Source: an uncultured Paraglaciecola sp.
GTDB lineage: Bacteria; Pseudomonadota; Gammaproteobacteria; Enterobacterales; Alteromonadaceae
Direction: 5' to 3'
Assembly: GCA_905479025.1 (NCBI GenBank)
Contig: CAJQKX010000860.1
Location: 1-5,274, forward strand
DNA length: 5,274 nt
The notes beneath the pieces were generated by a model. The model had not been told where the DNA came from. It searched no databases and saw only the letters and a list, made by a program, of their open reading frames with translations. The position numbers were made by a program, and so were the translations under genes. This document shows, in pieces, positions 1 through 5,274 of the stretch; the stretch's first letter is position 1; each line of letters opens with the position of its first letter.

Positions 1-491
1 CTACCTACGGACGTTGCAATAGGTCCAGCTTACACGGCTTTTGAGCAGTTGTTGGTGATGCAGAACTTGCTGAAATTAGCACAGGTTTCTCATCATTTAA
101 GTTTGCATCGCAAACGGCAATTGATGCTTCAGACTCTATAAGTTCTGCTTCGGAGTTAGCAAACACCACTCCTGTATTGATTCAGTTAGTCGTTGGCGGC
201 TGAACTAATGATGATGGAAGCATCGCATTAACTGACCAAACTACTCCTGTTGTCACCACTTTACCTTTGGTTGTTGGACAAGCGTTGGCAGATATCATGG
301 GGTTACCTAAAGTTTCAACTCCTGCCCAAGTTAGTGGCGTAGTAAGGTTTATCTCGGGGGCTCACTCTTCGCTTCTGAACCTTTTCATTAGTGCTGCAAC
401 CACTAAAGAAATGCAAAGCCAAGCAATAATATTTTTTGTTTCTGGTGGTGCAAACATAGTTGTTATTGAAACATCAGTGGTTGAAAATTAA
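1..491 (+). pseudogene. Degraded C-terminal part of a Pla-1/VolA-like extracellular lipase (5' end outside window)
   Basis: No single frame is open across this stretch, but one protein can be followed through it. Frame 1 (1-48) gives LPTDVAIGPAYTAFEQ. Reading then continues in frame 3 from about 45 to the TAA at 489-491, interrupted by a TGA at 201-203. The joined product contains SSFKFASQTAID, TPVLIQLVVGG, then VVRFISGAHSSLLN and ATTKEMQSQA near the end. From memory this order resembles the C-terminus of the Pla-1/cef (VolA) family of secreted or surface lipases/lysophospholipases, in which a G-x-H-x-S segment carries the catalytic His; here it is the CAC at 363-365. One missing base near 43-48 would explain the frame change, and a GGA-to-TGA change would explain the stop. 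Two lesions in under 500 bp point to decay rather than sequencing error, though error is not excluded. The family call is inferred from motifs. The catalytic Ser would lie upstream, outside the window. Confidence 0.6.
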
Positions 492-502
492 ATTAACAAG
501 TT

Positions 503-538
503 AAAAAAAAGCCAAGTTAATCACTTGGCTTTTTTTTT
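503..538 (+). terminator. Rho-independent terminator after the lipase remnant
   Basis: An 8-bp stem, AGCCAAGT (510-517) with ACTTGGCT (523-530), closes a 5-nt loop and is followed by an unbroken run of nine T (530-538). Eight A before the stem (503-510) extend the pairing, so the hairpin could also work on the opposite strand. It lies 12 bp after the TAA of the remnant and about 50 bp before the sohB start, so it should insulate sohB from transcription arriving from the left. Confidence 0.9.
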
Positions 539-572
539 GTTTATTTACCCCCATATCTCAGAAAATATTTTT

Positions 573-577
573 AGGAG
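573..577 (+). promoter_or_regulatory. Ribosome binding site of sohB (decides a TTG start)
   Basis: AGGAG lies 9 nt before the TTG at 587-589. No in-frame ATG is as well placed, and the protein read from this TTG begins MEFLYEYGLFIAK, which lines up with the E. coli SohB N-terminus (MELLSEYGLFLAK, from memory). The Shine-Dalgarno match and the alignment together fix the start. Confidence 0.88.
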
Positions 578-586
578 TAAACCCAG

Positions 587-1624
587 TTGGAATTTTTATA
601 TGAGTACGGATTATTTATTGCTAAAGCAATAACAATAGTAGCGGCTATTCTTTTGGCGCTTGGTGGTATCATTAGTTTAGTGAGTAAGCAAAAACAAGGT
701 AAAGGCCACCTTGAAATAAGCTCATTATCAGACAAGTTAGAGTCGATTACTGAGTTTGCAAGAAGTGAGTTGTTGAGCGACTACGAACTTAAGCAATTTC
801 ACAAAGAACAAAAGAAGACTCTGAAAGCCAAGAAAAAAGCGCAAAAAAACAATGATACTGATGCGCCTGATAATGGGCAACTTTTTGTTATCGATTTTAC
901 TGGTTCGATGGACGCCCATGAGGTGGATTATCTGCGCAAAGAAGTCACGGCTATTCTTTGCGTAGCAAAACCTGAAGATGAAGTGTTAGTGAGACTTGAA
1001 AGTGGTGGTGGAGTAGTACATGGCTATGGTCTAGCTGCTTCTCAATTACAACGGCTCAAAGACAAAAATATAAAGCTCACTATTTCGGTTGATAAAGTTG
1101 CCGCAAGTGGTGGTTATATGATGGCCTGTGTTGCGGACCACGTGTTGGCGGCGAAGTTTGCCATTATTGGCTCTATTGGTGTGATTGCCCAATTACCAAA
1201 CTTTAACAAGTTGTTGAAGAAAAGTAATATAGAGTTTGAACAACACACTGCAGGTGAATTCAAACGTACTTTGACTATGTTCGGTGAAAATAACGAACAG
1301 GGCCGTGAGAAATTTAAAGCTGAACTTGAAGATGTACATCATATGTTTAAAGATTTTGTACAAGCCCAAAGACCAGAATTAGATATTGATCAAGTGGCAA
1401 CTGGTGAATATTGGTATGGCATTAAGGCAAAGGAGCTTGGTTTAGTCGATGAAATTCTGACATCAGATGATTACATATTAACAGCAAATGAAAGTAAGAA
1501 AATTTTCACGGTAAAATACAGTATGAAGAAAAGTTTGCCAGAAAGGCTAGGCTTAGCTGCTAGTCTCTCAGTAGAATCTTTATTGATGAAACTTTGGAGC
1601 AAAAGCGAAAGCAGTTTTCGCTAA
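587..1624 (+). CDS. sohB: SohB, inner-membrane serine protease of the S49 (SppA-like) family
   Basis: 345 residues, against about 349 in E. coli SohB. The N-terminus holds one hydrophobic membrane segment (about residues 9-32). A Lys/Gln-rich charged stretch follows (about 69-90), and together these form the N-terminal domain specific to SohB. The protease core runs from about 97 to 305: VIDFTGSMDAHEV, then LESGGGVVHGYGLAASQLQRL (about 137-157), then DKVAASGGYMMACVAD with the nucleophile Ser174, and HTAGEFKRTL with the general base Lys226. All expected catalytic elements are present, so the enzyme should be active. S49 proteases of this type cleave peptides or membrane proteins at the inner membrane. 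In E. coli, extra sohB suppresses loss of the periplasmic protease DegP (HtrA), which gave the name; its natural substrates are poorly known. The gene stands alone: a terminator precedes it and a 337-bp gap follows. I see no obvious promoter between that terminator and the start. Confidence 0.97.
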   Translation: MEFLYEYGLFIAKAITIVAAILLALGGIISLVSKQKQGKGHLEISSLSDKLESITEFARSELLSDYELKQFHKEQKKTLKAKKKAQKNNDTDAPDNGQLFVIDFTGSMDAHEVDYLRKEVTAILCVAKPEDEVLVRLESGGGVVHGYGLAASQLQRLKDKNIKLTISVDKVAASGGYMMACVADHVLAAKFAIIGSIGVIAQLPNFNKLLKKSNIEFEQHTAGEFKRTLTMFGENNEQGREKFKAELEDVHHMFKDFVQAQRPELDIDQVATGEYWYGIKAKELGLVDEILTSDDYILTANESKKIFTVKYSMKKSLPERLGLAASLSVESLLMKLWSKSESSFR

Positions 1625-1634
1625 TTAACTAGTT

Positions 1635-1666
1635 TGTCGAAGATGATTATTTAATCTTCTTCGACA
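1635..1666 (+). terminator. Hairpin after sohB, weak terminator candidate
   Basis: TGTCGAAGA (1635-1643) pairs perfectly with TCTTCGACA (1658-1666) in a 9-bp stem with a 14-nt loop, starting 10 bp after the sohB stop. Only three T follow before A-rich sequence, so it lacks a proper T tract. It may be a weak terminator or a 3'-end stabilising hairpin for the sohB mRNA. Confidence 0.45.
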
Positions 1667-1757
1667 TTTAAAATACCTTGATAACAAATACCAATCGGCA
1701 AATTCACGATATAAAATCTTTACCCCTCCCCAAAATCACCTGAACAAATTAATAGAG

Positions 1758-1801
1758 AAAATATATAGCAAAAAAATAATATTATTTTTGCTATATATTT
1801 T
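1758..1801. repeat. Long A/T-rich inverted repeat in the sohB-receptor gap
   Basis: The centre lies between 1780 and 1781. The inner arms pair 9 bp (1772-1780 with 1781-1789). Then, after two unpaired A (1770-1771), the outer arms pair 12 bp: AAAATATATAGC (1758-1769) with GCTATATATTTT (1790-1801). Apart from the GC step in each arm it is pure A/T. It could be a second, A/T-stemmed terminator for sohB (T run at 1798-1802), a cruciform-prone site, or a binding site for a nucleoid or regulatory protein. The sequence does not decide between these. Confidence 0.55.
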
Positions 1802-1827
1802 TATGGGATTACGGGTTATATATATTG

Positions 1828-1853
1828 TTGACGTTTGATTTTTTGGGCGTCAA
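1828..1853. promoter_or_regulatory. Dyad TTGACG-N14-CGTCAA, candidate operator upstream of the TonB receptor
   Basis: TTGACG (1828-1833) and CGTCAA (1848-1853) are exact reverse complements, with half-site centres 20 bp apart, about two helical turns. This spacing suits a dimeric regulator. TTGACG also resembles a sigma-70 -35 box, but no good -10 lies 16-18 bp downstream. The site is about 110 bp before the receptor start codon. The regulator cannot be named. Confidence 0.35.
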
Positions 1854-1867
1854 AGGACACATAAAAT

Positions 1868-1903
1868 ACTCAATGAACTCAATGAACTTAATGAACTTAA
1901 TGA
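1868..1903 (+). repeat. Four tandem 9-bp repeats before the TonB receptor
   Basis: Units run at 1868-1876, 1877-1885, 1886-1894 and 1895-1903. The first two are ACTCAATGA and the last two ACTTAATGA, so within each pair the copies are identical. This pattern suggests recent duplication by slippage. The tract ends 58 bp before the receptor start codon and sits just upstream of a TATAAA (1916-1921) that could serve as a -10 box. A change in copy number would therefore change promoter or leader spacing. Confidence 0.85.
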
Positions 1904-1920
1904 AGTACAGGTTCGTATAA
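1873..1920 (+). other. Possible 15-codon leader mini-ORF encoded by the tandem repeats
   Basis: Starting at the ATG at 1873, the repeats read as MNSMNLMNLMKYRFV followed by TAA at 1918-1920. The 9-bp unit equals three codons, so gain or loss of a unit keeps the frame, and four in-phase ATG codons are present. The nearest purine-rich site, AAAGGA (1852-1857), is 15 nt upstream, farther than ideal. The stop is 41 nt before the receptor ATG. It may be a translated leader peptide or an accident of the repeat sequence; no known leader peptide is recognised. Confidence 0.25.
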
Positions 1921-1950
1921 ATTATCCTTACTATTATAAAAAAATTAAAC

Positions 1951-1954
1951 AGGA
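1951..1954 (+). promoter_or_regulatory. Ribosome binding site of the TonB-dependent receptor
   Basis: AGGA followed by A-rich sequence lies 7 nt before the ATG at 1962. The ATG is followed at once by a typical signal peptide, so this start is well supported. Confidence 0.8.
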
Positions 1955-1961
1955 AAACAAA

Positions 1962-4667
1962 ATGAGAACTTCAATATCAAAATTAACGAAGAATATACGT
2001 TATATTATCGCAGCATCAGCCGCAGCGAGTGTAGTTTCAGTTTCCCCTGTATTGGCTCAAGAAGAAGCTGATACAGAAAGCATCATCGTAACTGGAACAA
2101 GAATGACTGATCGTTCAGCTGCCGACTCTCCAGTACCAGTAGATATAATAAGCGTAGATGAATTTCGACAAAACTCTTCTGCAGATGTTCAAGATTTACT
2201 TCGTACTGCAGTACCCTCATTTAACATCAATAGCCAACCGATTAGTGATGCTGCAACCATCGTAAGACCGGCCAATCTACGAGGTCTTTCACCAGATAAC
2301 GTTTTGGTATTAGTTAATGGTAAACGTCGTCATAGAGGTTCAATCATTTCGTTCCTTGGTGGTGGTATTTCGGATGGTGCTCAAGGTGTTGATATATCTG
2401 CAATTCCATCAATGGCATTGAAACAAGTTGAGGTTTTACGAGATGGTGCATCTTCTCAATATGGTTCAGATGCTATCGCGGGTGTACTTAACTTTATTCT
2501 TAAAGATGACTCAGAAGGTTTTGAGGTTGTAGCGCGTTATGGTTCTACTTATGAAGGTGACGGTAACAACTATACCATATCGGCAAATGCTGGATTACCT
2601 CTAGGAGATTCTGGATTTGTAAATTTGACTGCCGAAATACGAGATGTAGAAGGTACGTTAAGATCAGTTGTTAGAAATGACAGTCTTGGTATGATTGCTG
2701 CTGGATATGCGCCAGCTGCAGATTTTAAGACAATAAACAGTTATACAAGTGATTTCTCTCAATACTGGGGTACACCTGATGTAGAAGACGATGTTAAATT
2801 GTTTATTAATTCGGCTTTTGAAATCAATAAAAATGCAGAGGTTTATCTTTTTGGTAACTATGGAGAAAGAGCTGTAACGGGTGGTTTTTTCTATCGTAAT
2901 CCACTTACAGAAGGTGCACAACGCGGCGGTGTTTATAGAGGTCCTACTGTCGACCCTTTGACTGGTCTTGCAGCGGCCGACGGTGTGCATTCTGTATTGG
3001 TAGGCGATCTTGATGGATTAGGCGTGGGTGGCTCATGTATTGCGGGTATACCTATTGGTGGTGCTGGAAATGTTACACCTGATCCTACTTTTCTTGCACA
3101 GGTAACAGCAGATGCAAATTGTTTCTCATTTATTGAAACTATTCCAGGTGGTTTTGTACCAAGGTTTGGTGGTAATAATGAAGATTCTGCCTTTACTGTG
3201 GGGGTTCGTGGTGAAGTTAGTATAGGTACGGGTCTTCGTTATGACGTGAGTGCACAACGAGGTTCAAACAAAACTGATTTTTACATCCGCAATACTATAA
3301 ACGCTTCTATGGGGCCTGACACGCCAAGAGATTTTGTACCTGGTGGTCAAGAACAAACTGAAACACAGTTTAATTTAGACCTGGTATATAGCGTGGACAT
3401 GGGTTTGGAATCCGACCTAAATATAGCTTTTGGAGCAGAATACAGAGAAGAAGAATTTGACCTTTTTGCTGGTGACGCCGCGTCTTACGAACTGGGTGTC
3501 CTAGCCAGTCAAGGTTTCTCATCGAGCTCTAATGGTTTTGGTGGCTTCCCTGCTACTACTTCTTCTTCACAAGACAGTACTGCTTTTTATGTTGATCTTG
3601 AGGCGGATATCACTGAAAAACTAACCATGCAGGTAGCGGTAAGAGCAGAAGACTTTAGTGAATTTGGGAATACTACTGATTTTAAAGTGGCTGGTATTTA
3701 TCATGTTAGTGATGATGTTAGACTGCGTGGCGCTATTTCAACTGGTTTTCATGCTCCAACAGCGGGGCAAGCCAGCATAACCAATGTAACAACGCAAAAC
3801 GTTCAAGGTGTTCTTGTTGACCAAGGTACCTTACCTTTATCGTCTGCAGCAGGTCAGCTGGGAGCGGACTTTATTGAGAGTCTTGGCAATGGTCGGCCTC
3901 AACTTGGTCCAGAGGATGCAAAAAACTTTTCAGTTGGTTTGGGCTTTAATATTGCAGATACTACCTGGACAGTTGATTACTATAATATTGAGTTAACAAA
4001 TCGTGTTGCACTTAGTGCCAATGTAGACTTTCTTGATGCATTAAATTATGCAGGAGGAGCAGGGTCTAATTATGCAACAATCTCAGAAGCGTTAACGGGT
4101 TTAGATTCACAAGGTGTTATTGATCGCCAACAATTTATTGGTTTAGATGACTTAGCACAATTTAGATTTTTCTCGAACAGTTTCGATACGACTACTACAG
4201 GAATCGATGTTGTAGGTAATATAAACTTTGATTTTATGGGAGGAGAGTCTGGGATCACGGTTGCAGCTAACTATAACAAAACCGAAGTAGATAATTTAGG
4301 TACTGTTAATCCTATAGGTGCGGGACGTGTTTCAGCTATTGAAGATTTACTACCAAATATACGAGGCAATGTAGCGTGGAATCATACCAAAGATAATATC
4401 AGAACGTTGGTACGTGCAAGTTATTATGGTGGGTGGGATGATACTGGTAACGGTGTCCCCGGAATTGGTGCAGAACTATTAATTGATGTTCAAGTTGCCT
4501 ATCAGTACAACGAGCAATTGGAATTTGTAGTAGGTGTAGATAATCTTCTAGACACTTACCCTGAAGAAAATCCAAATGCTGGCGGCAGTGGACAATTGTA
4601 CCCTGAATCAGCTCCGTTTGGTTTTAATGGCGGAACTTGGTATTTACAAGCGAGATACAACTACTAA
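1962..4667 (+). CDS. TonB-dependent outer-membrane receptor, substrate unknown
   Basis: 901 residues, a normal length for the large receptors of marine gammaproteobacteria. A signal peptide covers about residues 1-32, with a hydrophobic core at about 14-30 and probable cleavage after VLA before QEEAD. The TonB box is likely SIIVTGTR (40-47). The plug domain spans about 55-180 and shows ANLRGLSPDNVLVLVNGKRR and VEVLRDGASSQYGSDAIAGV, both characteristic of the family. A 22-strand barrel is expected for the rest, with STGFHAPTAGQASITNVTTQ near 593-612, NLLDTYPEENPN near 861-872, and a C-terminus of alternating aromatic residues ending YLQARYNY. The final residue is Tyr where Phe is commoner, which is still acceptable for barrel assembly. 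Cys359 and Cys387 are the only cysteines in the protein. Such receptors import iron complexes, cobalamin, glycans or other nutrients using TonB-ExbB-ExbD energy. No substrate-specific neighbour gene is in the window, so the ligand is not assigned. Confidence 0.96.
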   Translation: MRTSISKLTKNIRYIIAASAAASVVSVSPVLAQEEADTESIIVTGTRMTDRSAADSPVPVDIISVDEFRQNSSADVQDLLRTAVPSFNINSQPISDAATIVRPANLRGLSPDNVLVLVNGKRRHRGSIISFLGGGISDGAQGVDISAIPSMALKQVEVLRDGASSQYGSDAIAGVLNFILKDDSEGFEVVARYGSTYEGDGNNYTISANAGLPLGDSGFVNLTAEIRDVEGTLRSVVRNDSLGMIAAGYAPAADFKTINSYTSDFSQYWGTPDVEDDVKLFINSAFEINKNAEVYLFGNYGERAVTGGFFYRNPLTEGAQRGGVYRGPTVDPLTGLAAADGVHSVLVGDLDGLGVGGSCIAGIPIGGAGNVTPDPTFLAQVTADANCFSFIETIPGGFVPRFGGNNEDSAFTVGVRGEVSIGTGLRYDVSAQRGSNKTDFYIRNTINASMGPDTPRDFVPGGQEQTETQFNLDLVYSVDMGLESDLNIAFGAEYREEEFDLFAGDAASYELGVLASQGFSSSSNGFGGFPATTSSSQDSTAFYVDLEADITEKLTMQVAVRAEDFSEFGNTTDFKVAGIYHVSDDVRLRGAISTGFHAPTAGQASITNVTTQNVQGVLVDQGTLPLSSAAGQLGADFIESLGNGRPQLGPEDAKNFSVGLGFNIADTTWTVDYYNIELTNRVALSANVDFLDALNYAGGAGSNYATISEALTGLDSQGVIDRQQFIGLDDLAQFRFFSNSFDTTTTGIDVVGNINFDFMGGESGITVAANYNKTEVDNLGTVNPIGAGRVSAIEDLLPNIRGNVAWNHTKDNIRTLVRASYYGGWDDTGNGVPGIGAELLIDVQVAYQYNEQLEFVVGVDNLLDTYPEENPNAGGSGQLYPESAPFGFNGGTWYLQARYNY

Positions 4668-4688
4668 GGAATTTAATTATACTTTTAT

Positions 4689-4721
4689 AAAACCACTCGC
4701 ATAAAAACGAGTGGTTTTTTT
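4689..4721 (+). terminator. Rho-independent terminator of the TonB receptor gene
   Basis: AAAACCACTCG (4689-4699) pairs with CGAGTGGTTTT (4708-4718) around an 8-nt loop, and seven T (4715-4721) follow the G/C-containing core. It lies 21 bp after the TAA and ends the receptor transcript, which is therefore monocistronic. The A tract before the stem allows some activity on the other strand. Confidence 0.92.
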
Positions 4722-4916
4722 ATATTCGTTTTATGTTTAATTTTAAAGCGATTTATAAGAGTAAGATCTCTTAAAATAATGAGGATGGTATTAAAGTTGA
4801 AGGTACTTTTATATTAAAAGCTAGATAATTGGAATATAGTAAATTGACACGTATATCCATATTAACTAAACATATTTAAAATTCGGACTAAAATAATTAG
4901 GGTGATATTAGTATTG

Positions 4917-4944
4917 TTGACAGTGATGATATTGAAAATATACT
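4917..4944 (+). promoter_or_regulatory. Orphan sigma-70-like promoter match
   Basis: TTGACA (4917-4922) matches the -35 consensus exactly and TATACT (4939-4944) matches five of six -10 positions, with a 16-bp spacer. Transcription would begin near 4951. No ORF follows on this strand within the window, so a product, if any, would be a small RNA or a long leader for a gene past 5274. In sequence this A/T-rich, chance matches are common. Confidence 0.35.
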
Positions 4945-5166
4945 GCAAGCAACCTTCGTGAAAAATTTTTGTAGTTAACCAAAATAATAAATACGACACA
5001 AATTATATATATGTTGTCACCCCATAAAATCTTGCTCCTAATCATAATTTAAATTATATATAATTAAGCTAGGAAATAGGGATTTCATATCATTAATTAA
5101 ATCAATTTTTTATTAGGATGAATATCACTTTTATTAACTCTAATTAGCTATTTCATTTCTTTTTTT

Positions 5167-5195
5167 AACGTCAAATAATCTAATTGGCAACGTCA
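5167..5195 (+). repeat. Two direct AACGTCA copies, 22 bp apart
   Basis: AACGTCA occurs at 5167-5173 and 5189-5195. The 22-bp spacing is close to two helical turns. The same 7-mer occurs in reverse complement (TGACGTT, 1829-1835) inside the dyad upstream of the TonB receptor. It may be a regulator site for a gene beyond the right edge, but the copies are short. Confidence 0.25.
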
Positions 5196-5274
5196 TGCCT
5201 GCAGTTCTCATCTAGCATTAACATTCCACTTACAAATTATAAACAATCGTATTGATGCTTGTTTTGCCATAGGT

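Larger units (their letters stand above)
4722..5274. other. A+T-rich stretch without a recognisable gene
   Basis: About 550 bp with stops in all frames and no ORF that has both a plausible start and a ribosome binding site. It contains a sigma-70-like promoter match (4917-4944), a 14-bp A/T palindrome AATTATATATAATT (5052-5065), a small hairpin (4756-4773, 6-bp stem), and two direct AACGTCA copies near the right edge. It may be a long control region for a gene beyond the window, a site of decayed sequence, or host to a small RNA. No RNA gene can be claimed from inspection. Confidence 0.6.

Noticed and set aside
201..203. TGA as a selenocysteine codon or programmed readthrough
   Set aside because: A second lesion (frame change near 45) and several unusual substitutions favour a pseudogene; the family does not use selenocysteine as far as I know.
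267..491. 74-codon TTG-start reading frame as an independent small gene
   Set aside because: The frame continues upstream to the TGA at 201-203 with protein-like sequence, no ribosome binding site precedes the TTG, and it reads as the end of the broken lipase.
737..919. 60-codon minus-strand frame inside sohB
   Set aside because: It is opposite a strongly conserved coding sequence, has no recognisable motif, and is best explained as a shadow.
1686..1701. AAATACCAATCGGCAA as part of an intergenic repeat family
   Set aside because: It resembles ATACCAAT-containing repeats I associate with Alteromonadales genomes, but only one partial copy is present and no partner arm is seen.
1868..1903. Tandem repeats as a CRISPR array
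   Set aside because: Units are 9 bp and directly adjacent with no spacers.
2664..2990. 108-codon minus-strand frame inside the receptor gene
   Set aside because: It overlaps an intact receptor reading frame with clear family motifs; its own translation looks like no known protein and it has no ribosome binding site that I can support.
4902..4961. 19-codon GTG-start hydrophobic peptide (MILVLLTVMILKIYCKQPS)
   Set aside because: It looks like a small membrane peptide, but no spaced Shine-Dalgarno precedes it and the orphan promoter match lies inside it rather than upstream.
5230..5274. C-terminal end of a minus-strand gene entering from the right edge (e.g. TYGKTSINTIVYNL-stop)
   Set aside because: All three minus frames are open for a few codons at the edge and none can be preferred; no terminator hairpin follows. 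It needs flanking sequence.

Overview
The window suggests a marine gammaproteobacterium, most likely of the Alteromonadales (Colwellia/Glaciecola/Pseudoalteromonas-like). The reasons are an A+T-rich genome, a SohB protease that follows the enterobacterial SohB sequence closely from end to end, a large TonB-dependent outer-membrane receptor of the kind these bacteria carry in many copies, and what looks like the tail of a Pla-1/VolA-type extracellular lipase. The genus is an inference.

Layout, left to right, all on the + strand. Positions 1-491 hold the 3' part of a broken gene. Joining two frames and reading through one in-frame TGA gives a lipase-like C-terminus with the probable catalytic His still present. 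A strong hairpin-plus-T terminator follows at 503-538. sohB (587-1624) is intact, starts with TTG behind a clear AGGAG, and keeps the Ser/Lys dyad of S49 peptidases. The 337-bp gap at 1625-1961 is rich in structure: a weak hairpin after sohB, a long A/T palindrome, a TTGACG...CGTCAA dyad, and four 9-bp tandem repeats that also read as a 15-codon mini-ORF. It leads into an intact 901-residue TonB-dependent receptor (1962-4667) with its own terminator (4689-4721). The last ~550 bp (4722-5274) are A+T-rich and hold no convincing gene, only promoter-like and repeat-like sequence.

The genes do not look like an operon. A terminator or a long structured gap separates each from the next, and their roles differ: secreted lipid hydrolysis (now lost), inner-membrane proteolysis, and outer-membrane import. 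No clear new multi-gene system is visible. The part most worth a second look is the leader region of the receptor.
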